Shown here: in pieces, positions 10,124 to 21,820 of the stretch
Layout of the letters: each line of letters starts with the position of its first letter
Position numbering within the stretch: the stretch's first letter is position 1
NCBI RefSeq assembly: GCF_030052815.1
Contig: NC_079498.1
Location: forward strand, 77,176,992 to 77,240,991
Source: Hevea brasiliensis
Taxonomy: Eukaryota > Streptophyta > Magnoliopsida > Malpighiales > Euphorbiaceae
Direction: 5' to 3'
DNA: 64,000 nucleotides
The notes under the pieces: model-generated
Told to the model about the DNA's origin: nothing
What the model saw: only the letters and a program-made list of their open reading frames with translations
Databases searched by the model: none
Made by a program: the position numbers and the translations under genes

Positions 10124-11483
10124 CTTCTCCCTTCTCTTTGGCCAGCAGTGTCTCACGTCTTCGAAAACCCCTTTCCCCCTAATTCTCATCGTCAGTAGCC
10201 TTCCTTTTCACGGGAAAATTGTGACAAATGCACAACAAGCCCAATTTGATTTTTTTGTTTGTTTCTTTGTTGTTTAGACACCATTGTTAGTGATCTTGGT
10301 TTTAAAATACTCCTCTCCTAGTATGGCTTCACGTAGATACAAAACTTGTGCGATATCATTTTCCTGTTTATGTGAATTGAGCTTTGCAAGTTTTAGCCTA
10401 TTTTGAATTTTGGATGAAATTTCTCTCAAAATGGAAACCTAATCGAAAATCCGAGATTACTAATGTGTTGTATACTCCAAGAGCTTTGAAATAATATGAA
10501 TTTGAGAATTTTTTGATACTGAAAATTTTTTGAAACTCGTAAACTTCTCAGTGAGTTTTTATTTGCTGGTTTACAACTCCGCAAGTGCATGGATTGCAAA
10601 CAAGTAATATAGTAGTAAGTACAGTATCATTTCCACTAAGAATTTATAGGAGTAAGCACTAAGCTAGACAGCAATTTTGACTGCTTAAACTATCAAAGTT
10701 GTGGGGAAATTAATTCTAAACTACTCCTAAGAAATTTAAGAACTAAAAAGAAATAAAGCTGTAGACTTAATTTAGAAAATCTATGGACTAAATAATTCCA
10801 GAATTAAGATTTTACACTTTAACTTAATTATGGATTCAATATTGCATAATTAATAGGCCGGGGATTGTTGCTTTGCTAGAAATTAATTCTAAGATATCGT
10901 AAGTCCTCTCTCAAGATACCTAAGGTATATTTTAATTAACCTGAACCCTGCTTTCGTAGTGATCAATATTAATTAAAATCCTTTAATTTCTTTGATTAAT
11001 TATGGGATTCCACAGAGGATGTCAGTCTATTTCTAGATCAGATTTTTTAGGTTTAAGATTATGATTTTTCAATACTAATATTCACCTTTTAATTCTTCAA
11101 CTAGTATCTTATATCATGGCTAAGTGGGTACAATACATAGCATGCATTAAGAACACAAAGTAATGAAGCAAAGAACAAAACTCAAATCTATTAAATAAAC
11201 ATAATATATATCCATAAAAGAAGTTAAGATTGCTACTCCTCTAATTTCAGAATTAAACAAACTACTCACTCATGGTGAGTTTAACAAACATACCGTAATT
11301 AAAATAAAAGAATATAAAGCAATTTGAAGAAACAGAACAAAGACATTCTGCAGCTTTGGACTTTTGAAACTTTGGCTGAGGGCTCTTCTCCCTGGTGCTG
11401 ATGCTACTTCTCTTCAAACAGCTTAAAAAACTAGGGTTTGTAAAACTAAAACTAATATGAAAGACTTCTTTCAAAGGTAGGTT
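10124..11483 (+). other. Unassigned AT-rich segment, no gene found
   Basis: This is the target DNA between element A and solo LTR S1. 10124-10220 is pyrimidine-rich and unlike the LTRs. About 10560-10650 carries a GCAAGTGCATGGATTG signature with downstream wording (stable-looking CAAGTAATATAG, ATCATTTCCAC) that I recall as a dispersed plant repeat but cannot assign. There is no convincing coding frame; a 70-codon minus frame at 11262-11474 has no recognisable motif. Confidence 0.5.
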
Positions 11484-11980
11484 TGTAACATCCTCAATTT
11501 ACCTTAAAAGGTATTCATATAAATTATAAAATTTATTTGTGTGTGAAATTGCCTCCATGCATACCTAGAAATCTGGCCACTAAAGGTTAGAGGACCAAAT
11601 TGAATTAATTAATAAGTTAAGAGGTAAACAAAAGATTGGAAGACTAACTTGAATAAATTATAAAGTTTTGGGAAAAGATTAAAAATAATAGAAAAAACCT
11701 CTTGGACCAATGGGTAAAGGATAAAGGACCAATAGGTAAAACTAATAAAAATCAGCCTTATCTTCTGCCTCCCAAAGCTGACGGCTATTCATCCTTCTTC
11801 CTCCTTTCTTTTATTTTCTTTCAATAGCCCAAATTCTTTCAAATTTGAAGAGGGAATACCCAGCAAAAACCCTTGATCAACCCATTTTTGAAGGCTTAAG
11901 CAAGGGAGCAAGAGACAAGGTGAATCAAGCTTGAAGAACCCTAACTCCTTAAAGGGTTTAGTAGAGATTTGAAGGAAAAG

Positions 11981-12038
11981 GCGCGCGCGCGTGGGGGTTG
12001 GGGGTGTGGGGGTGGGGGTGGGGGGAGGGGGGGTGGGT
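11981..12038 (+). other. Alternating GC run followed by G-rich tract in S1
   Basis: Five GC dinucleotides are followed at once by at least six runs of four or more G on the plus strand. Such a tract could form Z-DNA and a G-quadruplex. It is extreme against the AT-rich surroundings. Confidence 0.7.
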
Positions 12039-12686
12039 AACAGCTGGTTCACAACTAAGGTTAGTATTATAACTTATTTTTTTTAATCATATTTGAGTAA
12101 GGAGTTCATTAGGGATAAGAAATAAATGCAAATTAATGGAAATAATAGCTTGTGTGTGTGTTGGAGATTTGAATCTACCAGTAGGTTGCAGGATCAGTCA
12201 CATTTAAATTCATAACTTGAGTTAGAAAAGTTGGATTGCTGTGATCTTTATGTCTATGAAAACTTTGATGAATACCTAAAAACTTTGTAGTTTCATGTTG
12301 GACCTAATTCCCATGTTAAGAAGGTGTTTGAAGGCAAAACTTTTTATTACTTAAATCTGAAAAACTGATCTGATGGTTTCTAGAAGTAGGACAACCAATT
12401 TTAAAAATTCATATCTTGTGAACTAAAAATGGGGTGATTCTTGAATCGTTGGAAAACTTAATGAATGCCTTAAAATTTTGTAGTTTTGGCCAAAAATTGG
12501 TTTTTCTGGCTGCATAGTGATATTTTTACATTTTCTATTACTACTCTGGATGTGATTGAAGTCTAGAACAGGTTGCACATTTTTATTCATGACTTGAGAT
12601 GTAGACCTAATTTTGATATGATTCAAATTGAAGATTGAAATAGACATATGGAAGTTAAATTCTGGAAACTATGACAATAAAACCCT

Positions 12687-15600
12687 TGTGACATCCTAAA
12701 TTTCTGAGCTTTGAATAATACTATTTTCAGTCAATGAATAGTACCATTTTCAGTAAGTGAATAGTACTATTTAAAGCCAGTTTGAGGACTAAAAATAAAA
12801 TGAAAATAAATTGAAATAAGCGAAATAAAACTCAAAGTGACCATCGGGTTATGGACTTAAATGTCATTAATGGAAAAGATAGACTATAACCCGTTGTAGG
12901 GGATTTTGGTCAATTCACTCCCATAGTTGACTTTTGACCTAAATGTCAATTAAAATGAGAGAGATTAAAATATTGAAAATGAATTCAAAATATGAAAGTT
13001 GTATGGAAAATTAAAAAGGATACATAAGGAATTAAGTGAATTGTTATAATTATATTAATTATAATTAATATTGAAATTATTTAAAATAGGACAAAAATAT
13101 ATACAAGACAAAATGAAATTAATTCATTCTTATCACAACTCATCTTCTTCTTCCCATTCATCTTGGCCGCCCACCCTTCCCATACTCTTCCACCATTGTT
13201 AAGCTTCCAAATCTCCATTTCCCTTAGTTTTCTTTCATATTTCCCATAGCCCCAAATATTAAAACTTGCTATTAGACCTTGATTAAGAAACTAGTAGCAA
13301 AAAGAAGAAGAGAAATTGAAGTTTGGCAAGCTTGAAAATTCACCTAAGTGAGGTTAGTGCTACTTCTACCCTTCTTTCTTCTTCTACTAATAAAATTAAG
13401 TTGAATAGTGAGGGAATTGCATGAGAAATGATGAGAATGATGCATGATTGGAAGGCCATAATTTTAGCCAGGTTTAGCATGGGGAGAATTTGAGTGGTTT
13501 GATTCAATTGACCATGAATCTTAGCTTATGTGAGTTCATAAACATGAATTATATGTAGAGTTGTATGAGATTTGTATGAAATTGAGAATTGTGGAATTAG
13601 GGTTTTGATGCCATAAAGTGTAATTGATGTTTTTGAGGTCAAATATTGACCAATTGACGTGGAATAATTGAGCATTGAAGTTGGTTGTTGTGTGGAATTA
13701 ATGAATTGGAAATTTGGTCAATGTGCTGGAATTCGGGACACTTGTGTCCAGAGTGTTTGAATGGCTATAAGTTGAGCTACATAACTCTAATTAGTGTAAA
13801 ACCAATTAGAGATGAAACCTAAGACATAATGCTCCAATTTTCATGGAGAGAGCCTGCCCAAGAAATGACCATAAGTTACCATAATTAGGCCTTGAATCTG
13901 GGATGGCAATTCTAGACCTGGGCAGAAATGATCATATGAACAGTAGTTGGTAAAATGAGCATAACTCACTCTAGGAAACTTTAATTGACCTGATTCTTGA
14001 ACCTATGGAAACCTGAGACATAGAAAAACATTTCATATGAAGAACTTAAAGCCAAATTAGGACCCTAACTCAACCAAATTGCTAGAAAAATTTATTCTAT
14101 AAAATTTGTCCTAGTTCTGGACTAAACCTGAAATCCTGAACATTTAAGTATCCGACCAGTTTTGGTAAAATTACCATAACTCAATCTATAAAACTGCAAA
14201 TGTGGTAATTCCAAACCCAAAATTTCCATAAGACATATAACTACAACTTTTCTCTTTTGACCTAAACCCAGATCTTAAGGCAACTTAGGGATATTGTTAG
14301 AAAAATTTAGAAATGACAATGCTAAAAATTCTGCAATCCAGCAAATTTGCCTTATGACCTCTAAATGGTTATTAGGCCATAAATTTCTCCAAAAAACATC
14401 AATTGAAGTGATTCAAAAAGATTTAGAAACCTAAGACAAAGGCCTAAAACTTTGTTTTAGGGACCTAAAGCCAATTCTAAGCTTAAGGTGCTTGGATATT
14501 AGTTGCAAAACTTGGTGAAATTCTGGAAATAAGGAAAGTGCAGAGTTTAGTACCCTGAAACAGCACTTGGTAATTTGACCATAACTAGAGCTAAAAAACT
14601 TTAAATTGAATGATTTAAAAAGGAAATTAAAGTTAAAACACAGGGGAACAACTTTTATGAAGAAAGTGAGGCCAAACTGAATTTACATCTTGGCCAAATT
14701 GCTATGAAAATTTAAAGCATCAATTCTAGAATTCACCAAACTTGCACATGACTTGAAATGTGACATGTACCGAACATAAATGATTTGATGAACACATATG
14801 TCATATGAATATGAAATTGAGACTTATGTTCCCATCATGAATGAAATGAATATGCTATGAATATGAATAACACATGAAATGAAATAATAAGTATAAAGAT
14901 GTTAAAGTTGCCCATGTATTGCCTAGACATCAATGTATAGGTTGGATCTATTGACACCTCAATTAGGGACCATAGATGCAGTATTGCCCATGGCTTTCGA
15001 GCCACTTCATGAGTGATCTTTGATAGACAATGTATGTCTGATATGGTTATTCTTTTAGCTTTTATGCCTGCCCGATGGCTTTATGTCTGACATGATTTAC
15101 TGGCTTTTATGCTTGCCTGCTGGCTTTATGCCTGACAGATGTATACTTGATAGGCACATAAGGTGTCTAACTAGTATACTCCCCAGTATCTAGTCTTAAT
15201 AGTCTGTTATAAGTTGCTTGGGTAATAAAATGTGTTAATTTGATTGGATATTAAATAAATGAATGGAAAAGATAAATAAATTGTGAATTACTCATAAATT
15301 ATGAAAATACATTTCTTTTATGGTATTAAACACATGAAACATATACTTTTATTTATTTAATTTATTTTCAATTTTATTATTGCACCACTAAGCAATATAC
15401 TTAGTGCGTTGGTTTGTCCAAGCATAGGTACTGGAGACGAAGACCAATAGTGATCAGATCTGCAATAGGAGAGTTGTCACCTCAGCTGTCCATATTGGTA
15501 GGGCCCATGGATACTAGATATATATTCATTTGGATCATTATAAATGGGAAAAGCTTGTAATTAAATTTTGGGATTGTATAAAGTTTTGCAAATTATGTCA

Positions 15601-15944
15601 ATTATGTACATGAGCTTTATAAATGAAATGAGATAAATTCCACATGAAAGATATTGAAAAGTTTATATGAGTGGATGAAGACATGATATGATATTGATAT
15701 GATGAAATATGAGTTGAAATGATTGAAATTTATGATGAGATTTATAAACAGAAAATTGATTTTAACAGGTCAAATGCTAATAAAACAGGGGAAACTCTAT
15801 CAGTTTCTCCATAAAAATATGGTGATTTAAAACATGATGGGACTAAAGGTAATAATGAATAAAATAAAATAAGATAAGGTACTCCAGCATAAAATGTGAC
15901 ATTCCTTGTTCAACTATACTATAGATCAGGTAAGAGGTGTTACA
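12687..15944 (+). mobile_element. Solo LTR S2, 3258 bp, TSD ACCCT
   Basis: It starts TGTGACATCC and ends GGTGTTACA. Perfect 5-bp duplications ACCCT flank it (12682-12686 and 15945-15949). There is no PBS, coding region or second LTR inside. It has at least four iterations of a degenerate 200-bp block (about 13960-14660), and the hairpin at 15388. It arose by insertion into S1 followed by LTR-LTR recombination. Confidence 0.9.
15388..15425 (+). other. LTR tandem hairpin element, S2
   Basis: CTAAG/CTTAG at 15388-15404 after GCACCA, then a second weaker stem using TTGG/CCAA. The second stem uses different bases from element A but keeps pairing. Confidence 0.5.
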
Positions 15945-16256
15945 ACCCTATTTCTATGATTTTTGGTGGAATTTTAAACTTGCTGTCCTATTTACCAAAA
16001 TTGACTAGAAAATGTAATTGTGCTTTTTTAATGATATTAATTGTGAATGAGTTATGAATAAAAGAGAAAATTAGTAAGCATGTCTTAATTGAATAAATTA
16101 CATATAATATTGATAATGTGTATGCCCATTACAAGTCTAGAATAGGTGGCATCAGGAAATTGACTAGTCAATTACTAAAATTAGGCACAATAACTTAGCT
16201 TTATTCCATGATGTGGATACTTGGTTTTATGCCATGATGAGGATACTTAACTTTAT

Positions 16257-19200
16257 TGTCACACCTTACCCCTCTGTAAGGCATAACATGATCCCGTAGA
16301 ATACCTAATGAACTACTGAACTTCACCTACCGATAACTCATTAAGTACCCTACAAGGGATTTTAAAATCATTTTCTTACTTTTTAGAAGTGGTGAGCATT
16401 TTCTAATAGGTATTAAAACTTTTTTTTTTGAGTTCGAAAACTAGTTAAAATTTTTGTCTCTTTTTATTTTTCTGCAAATTTTAGAAAAATTTCAGCAGAG
16501 TGCCGTCTGTATTTTGATAAAACAGTTCTTCAAATACCTGAAAAAAACACTTTCAATAATTTATCTCATCAACTCAACAACTTCAACATCCACCATAATA
16601 AATTTCAACATCATTTCTCAAATTCCAAAATTCAAATCAATAATTTCCAATTCAATATCATCCAAAATAATACTAAGTAATTTCATTCAAATTAAAACAA
16701 AATAATTTCATTAAAGTTAAAACAATTTACATTCAGCAATCCAGAATTTACATTAGAAAAAATCCAAACTAATATTATTATAAACTTTATACAACTGCTC
16801 ATGACCAGTTCTACTTGTACGTATATTTACATACATAAAAATAATTATTACAATTAGGGTATTAAATACACCCGATAGAACTTCAGGGAAGGTGGCTCCA
16901 CAATTCTCAGCAGCTCACTCTGCTGCTCCTCTAGTCTTTATATCTGCGACAGCAATAACAGCCATCGCTGAGTACTATGACTCAGTGGTGCACAACATAC
17001 TAAAATAACCTTTATGCAGAATTTAAATCATACTTATTCAAAAATTGAACTGAATATGAGAAAAAAAATACAAAACATAATTTATAAGCTTTTAATCCAA
17101 ACAATTTAATTTCGAAAATCTCAAAACAAATTTCATAACAACACACGATTATATCATGCCATTCGAAACAATAATCATCTCAATAGCCAGAGGCTTATGA
17201 GAAGTCACGTCACAAGGCTAGCTAACTCAAATATATGGATATCCATTCAATTTCTTCTTCTACTAGCCAGAGAAGGAATCAAAATTTGAAACTAATTTCT
17301 CCTACTAGTCATGCTAGTGAGGTATTCAAATATATGGTCATGACACTGTAGTTTCAAAATATCTTAACAATTTATCAAACATTTATTGCCATTTCAAACA
17401 CATACAAGTAAACTTTCAACAATTTAAGTCAAAAGCATAATAAACATTTCAATACAATTAAGTCACAATTTAATATCACAATTTATTCAAAACAATTTGT
17501 AGAAGAAAATTTACAGAAATTCTATGTTGTGCACAAACCTTAAGCGAGTCGCCTCTTGGCCTTGACTCGATGCCTCGGGTTCTTTCCCGGTATTTTTTTT
17601 CACTGAAACACACAGTTTCATAGTGTTTCAGTATCATAATTTATCATAAATCCAAAAATGAATTCAAATCTACTTATACCAAGCTTAAATATGCTAAACT
17701 TGATGTTCTTTAAAATTTGTATTTCGGGGTTACTATTCATGATACTATTCAAGTCAATTTGTTGACTTTCTAATGCTGAATAGATATGAGAATTCTAATT
17801 TCACCCACATACCACATTTTGGTTACCTAATTTATTGGTTTTGGTTATTTTCTCAAATTTCAAGTCTTTTAGGCACAAATTTTAAATTTTCAGTTTTGGT
17901 GTCCTGTTTTGCACTGTTCCATTGGTCATGTTGCTGTTAGAATTTGGCTAAGTTTTCTTCATAGAAATTGTTCCTTATTGTCTTAACTTTATTTCTATTT
18001 TTGAATCACTCTATTTGGAGTTTTTTGGCTCAAGTTATAGCCATTTGAACATGGCTGGCCAGATTGGTCTAACCCAGATTTTCTAGGCACCAACTTGGTT
18101 CTGGTAGTTTTAGGTCACTAATTTTAGGTGGCTAAATGACTTGGTTAAGGGTATATTTTGGACTTATGTTCTTCATAAAAGTTATAGGGCTATGTCTCAG
18201 CTTTCTATTGGTAAAATTTTAGGCCATTTGGACCTGCCTAGCCCAAGTTATGGCCACTGTTCATTTGGTCATTTTTTTACAGGTCAGTTTGCCTAATCCG
18301 GATTTGGCTAATTTGTTCACTAAGTTATGGTCACTTTCTGGGCATAATTCCTAAATGAAAAAAGTGCCATTTTGTGTCTAGTTTCATTCCCAATTGGTCT
18401 CACATCAATTGGGTTGGTAAATTTTCAGTTTTGGTCCCTGAAAGGGACCTTGGTCATGCTGCCTGTAGAATGGCCATACCCATTCCGAATTCAAACTTAA
18501 TTCTAACACTTCCTACACATCACAATTGGTCATACATGACCATTTCTAAACCCCAGCAAGGTCAAACACATCATTTGACTAATTCTTACATTTTTTGTCC
18601 TAAAACCCTAGGTGCCAAAACCCTAATTCATAAAATTCAAAGCTAATGCATTCTAAACACCTATCCATAGTCTACATACATAATTCAACCTAAACAACCA
18701 TTCAAATGCATCAAATTCACTCATTTCAAGCCCTAACCTACTGCTAGCCAAATTTTTATTTAGTCCCCCAAGGATAGTTTTCTTTTAATTTTAAGTATAT
18801 TTCTAAGTTAATTGACCTAAGAACATAAACATTTAACTAAAATATTCAAGTTTAGATTACTAACCTCAAACTTTGACTTCCAAATTTTCCAATCTTCAAT
18901 TCCTTCCTTTTCTTTGTCCTCCAATCTTCTTTTCTACTTGAGTTAGCAAGGTTTTATGAAGAAATTTGGGAGAAATTAGAGGTATGTGCATGGAAATCAA
19001 GCTTGAAACTAAGCTTTAATGGAGTTTTTCAATGGTGAATTTGGGAGAGAGGAGCCGGCCAAGCTAATGGAGAAGACAAAAATAATGTTTTTCTTTTCTT
19101 TTTTTATGTATTTTAAAGTCTTAATTAATACATAATTATCCTATAGTTTTAATTTTTAATTATTAAGTTTATTGCATGATGTAAGTAACCTTTTTCAATT

Positions 19201-19741
19201 TTTTTTCTTTTTCCCTTTTTATTTATTTATTTTTCCTTACTTCTTTAATTTAACTCTTAATCTCGAAATTTTCTTTTCTTTGATTTTATTAGACAGTTAG
19301 GTCAGGAGTAAGCTCTAGGGGTAAATTGACCAAATTGCCCCTCGCTAGTTCGATCCAGTTTGCAAATAATTCAATATTTCTTCCGGATCCCTGACCTAAT
19401 TATTTGACACTTAACAATTCTTTTTTGTGATTTTCTCTTTTCCACTGTGTTCGCAATAGTCCTAAGGACTACGACGTCACATTTTACGGTTCGAAATTTG
19501 AGTTTAAATCGACCTCACAGTTCTTCCAGAGAAGGTCACCCATCGCTGTGACTCCCGGCTCATTTAACTTTTTATGCTTTGTTTTTCTTCTTTATACTTA
19601 ACTATTTGGCAATTACTAATTATTTGTTTTCAGGGCTTATCTAGTTGTCTTAGATGTGGTTCTAATCCCCTTAATTATCTGGACCGACACCGGTCAACGG
19701 AACAGTGAAATATACCAGGCTATACAAATAGGGGTGTTACA
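16257..19741 (-). mobile_element. Solo LTR S3, 3485 bp, minus strand, TSD TTTAT
   Basis: On the plus strand it starts TGTCACACC and ends GGTGTTACA, the reverse of the usual LTR layout. Perfect TTTAT duplications lie at 16252-16256 and 19742-19746. It includes, read on minus, the AAATGAGCC/AGCGATGGGT block (19534-19567), a CTGAAACAC hairpin (17603-17631) and the double hairpin (16968-16985). There is no internal region. Small open frames inside (for example 16454-16705 and 18374-18646) are low-complexity and not conserved. Confidence 0.9.
16945..16985 (-). other. LTR tandem hairpin element, S3
   Basis: Read on minus: CTGAGT/ACTCAG (16985-16968), then GCGATGGC paired with GCTGTCGC. Against element A the A-T and C-G pairs of stem 1 have become G-C and T-A pairs. 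Confidence 0.6.
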
Positions 19742-19813
19742 TTTATGCCATGATGAGGATACTTGGCTTATGCCATAATGAGGGTTCTTGGCTTATGCCA
19801 AGATGGGGATACT
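19742..19813 (+). repeat. Minisatellite of about 25 bp, split by S3
   Basis: Units of the type TTATGCCATGATGAGGATAC followed by TTGGC recur about three times here and about twice in 16201-16256, on the other side of S3. The original array of about five units was in S1 before S3 landed in it. Confidence 0.75.
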
Positions 19814-20103
19814 TATTACTTGAATTGTTTAGACATTATAATCAGGTTAAGAAAATGAATGAAAAGGGGTATGTGAAAAAGATTATTCATGAAATGCTAT
19901 GTATTTTAATTGTAAATATTATCAATTTGATCATGCAAGAATTTTATGTAATTAGAAGTTATATTATGTCATTATTAAATTGTGTAGGATTGCACGTGTA
20001 TTATTGAAATAAAATTTTTAGAAACATGATTCATGAGATTATGCATGATTGGCTTGCATACGTGTTATATGACATAATATCTTTAGGTTATAGCACCACA
20101 AAA

Positions 20104-20114
20104 TAAGTTACTTA
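20104..20114 (+). other. Degenerate LTR hairpin, S1
   Basis: After GCACCA the stem is reduced to TAAG/CTTA around TTA. Position relative to the LTR end (about 700 nt) matches the other copies. This is the least convincing instance. Confidence 0.35.
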
Positions 20115-20992
20115 GCAGAGAGTTGTTTAAACTTTCTGTAGGTAATAAAAGTAAGGATAAAAAGGCGACATAGGAGTGAAGGCGAAAGGAGATGTTTTGC
20201 TTAAGACTTGAGAAGACACCTTATTGTTTTGTACACATTAGGAGTTTACAATTTATTAGGCATATGTAATGTAATCCTTTGATGTATAATTATTTAAAAT
20301 CTACAAACTACATGGATGTTATAATAAGTCTTGTATCTTGTAAACGCTTTCATATATAAATATTGTAAATTTCCCAGTATGAAAATTTATTTTCAATTGA
20401 TGAGATGTGTGTATACATTATGATTATTATGAGATGGGTTGTGAATGAAACCACATAGGTTTCATATGTATTATTAAAATAATATGATAAATATTAATAG
20501 GTATTTTAACAGGTCACTTATAATTACTTATAATTTTAAAGGAAACTCTGTCAAATTTTTTTTTGAAATTTGAAATTTAATTTCATTATTTGAGAAATTT
20601 TAAATAGATGGAAAACTTATAAGTTTAGTTTTCTTATGACTTAAATAAATTTAAAATTTTTAAATCTTCCATTATTTTCCCTAATATAAAGCAAAATTGG
20701 AAATAAGGAAATCAAGATTTGTTAGAGAGAGTGTCAATCCCTTGAGATATACTCTTGGGTGTGTCTTGGGGGCATGTACACACTACTCTAGCTACAGAGA
20801 GGGTTAAGGTGTTACAAGGGTTGTGTTTTCTCTTGCTTTTGGTCTTCTGGCATTTATATTAGGTGTCTCAGGGTCATATTTCAGAGTCCTAAGAGCTTTA
20901 GAAGTCTATTTGGTATGCGAAAAGTCGAGTTAGAGTTGTATCAGAAATTTGGCTGCTACAAAGTACATGGCCCGTGTGCCACTATATGGCTC

Positions 20993-21820
20993 TGCTAGTA
21001 GTATGTCCTAGAGCATATCATTTTGTATGTATCTTGTACATATTTTATTAATAAAAAAGGCAATTTCACTTTTCCGTTTACATAATATATTTATGTGTAA
21101 TTGAAAAGGTCCATTGATATTTTGTTAGAAATTCTATTCTTAAGTTGTTAAGAATATGAGTGACAATATTTCTAAAATAAAGTATCATAAATTGATTCAC
21201 AATCGAGGATACTTCACAAAGGAGATGACTTATCCAGAAAGATTGTAATCATGTTTGTTCCCAAGGTATTTATATGAGATATAAATAAGATGGAGTGGTG
21301 ACTCTCATGCCACATAACAAACATGATAGGCACTTATACATGATAAGTAGGCTGAACCAGTGACACTTATGACAAGCACGTGGAGTTTACTCTTGTCAAT
21401 GCATTGTCATATATCATATTAGTGTACATATCTTTAGACTTAAGATAACACAGTTATCTTGTATATAGGTTGTTTGAGTTTGATACTACTTTCATACTTG
21501 TACTGTGTATGGGTATATGGGCATGTGTTGGCTCCTGCTAGTTATATATGGAGATAGGTGTTGATCATGATAGAATCTGTTACCCTCAGTAAATAGGGAT
21601 AAAATCCTATGTTCATTTAATTGTTCTTGATGTTTCAAGTTCCTAGCCAGGACAGACTGATTTAGTAAAAAAAGAGTTTCTGATAAGAAAATCTAATTAA
21701 TCAAGAACTGGAATTAAAAGAAAACATAATGTTCATAGCAAATGGGGTTTGACATTAACTATGACGCCAACTCAACTTGGGATTTTGTAATGGAAAGATT
21801 CTAGTGCATGGTAACATATG
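20993..21820 (+). repeat. 5' LTR of copia C, left piece
   Basis: Clearly homologous to the first 830 bp of the LTRs of copia D, S5 and F (for example the segment with TATATGGAGATAGGTGTTGA). It ends at ATATG, the left target-site copy of gypsy B. Confidence 0.9.

Larger units (their letters stand above)
11484..20816 (+). mobile_element. Solo LTR S1, split by solo LTRs S2 and S3
   Basis: It starts TGTAACATCC and ends GGTGTTACA. Flanks are AGGTT (11479-11483) and AGGGT (20817-20821), an imperfect 5-bp duplication. Removing S2 and S3 leaves about 2.58 kb. The right part (20093-20600) shows the same 3' LTR landmarks as the other chromovirus LTRs: GCACCA with a stem near 20104, then TTTTAACAGGTC and GGAAACTCTGTC. 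There is no internal region, so it is most simply a solo LTR. The outer boundaries are less sure than those of S2 and S3. Confidence 0.7.

Noticed and set aside
10124..10330. Possible 5' end of a host gene (pyrimidine-rich, less AT-rich)
   Set aside because: There is no open frame, splice pattern or recognisable protein; kept only as unassigned DNA.
16454..16705. 83-codon plus frame in S3
   Set aside because: Ile/Ser/Asn-rich low-complexity translation of AT-rich LTR DNA, not kept in related LTRs.
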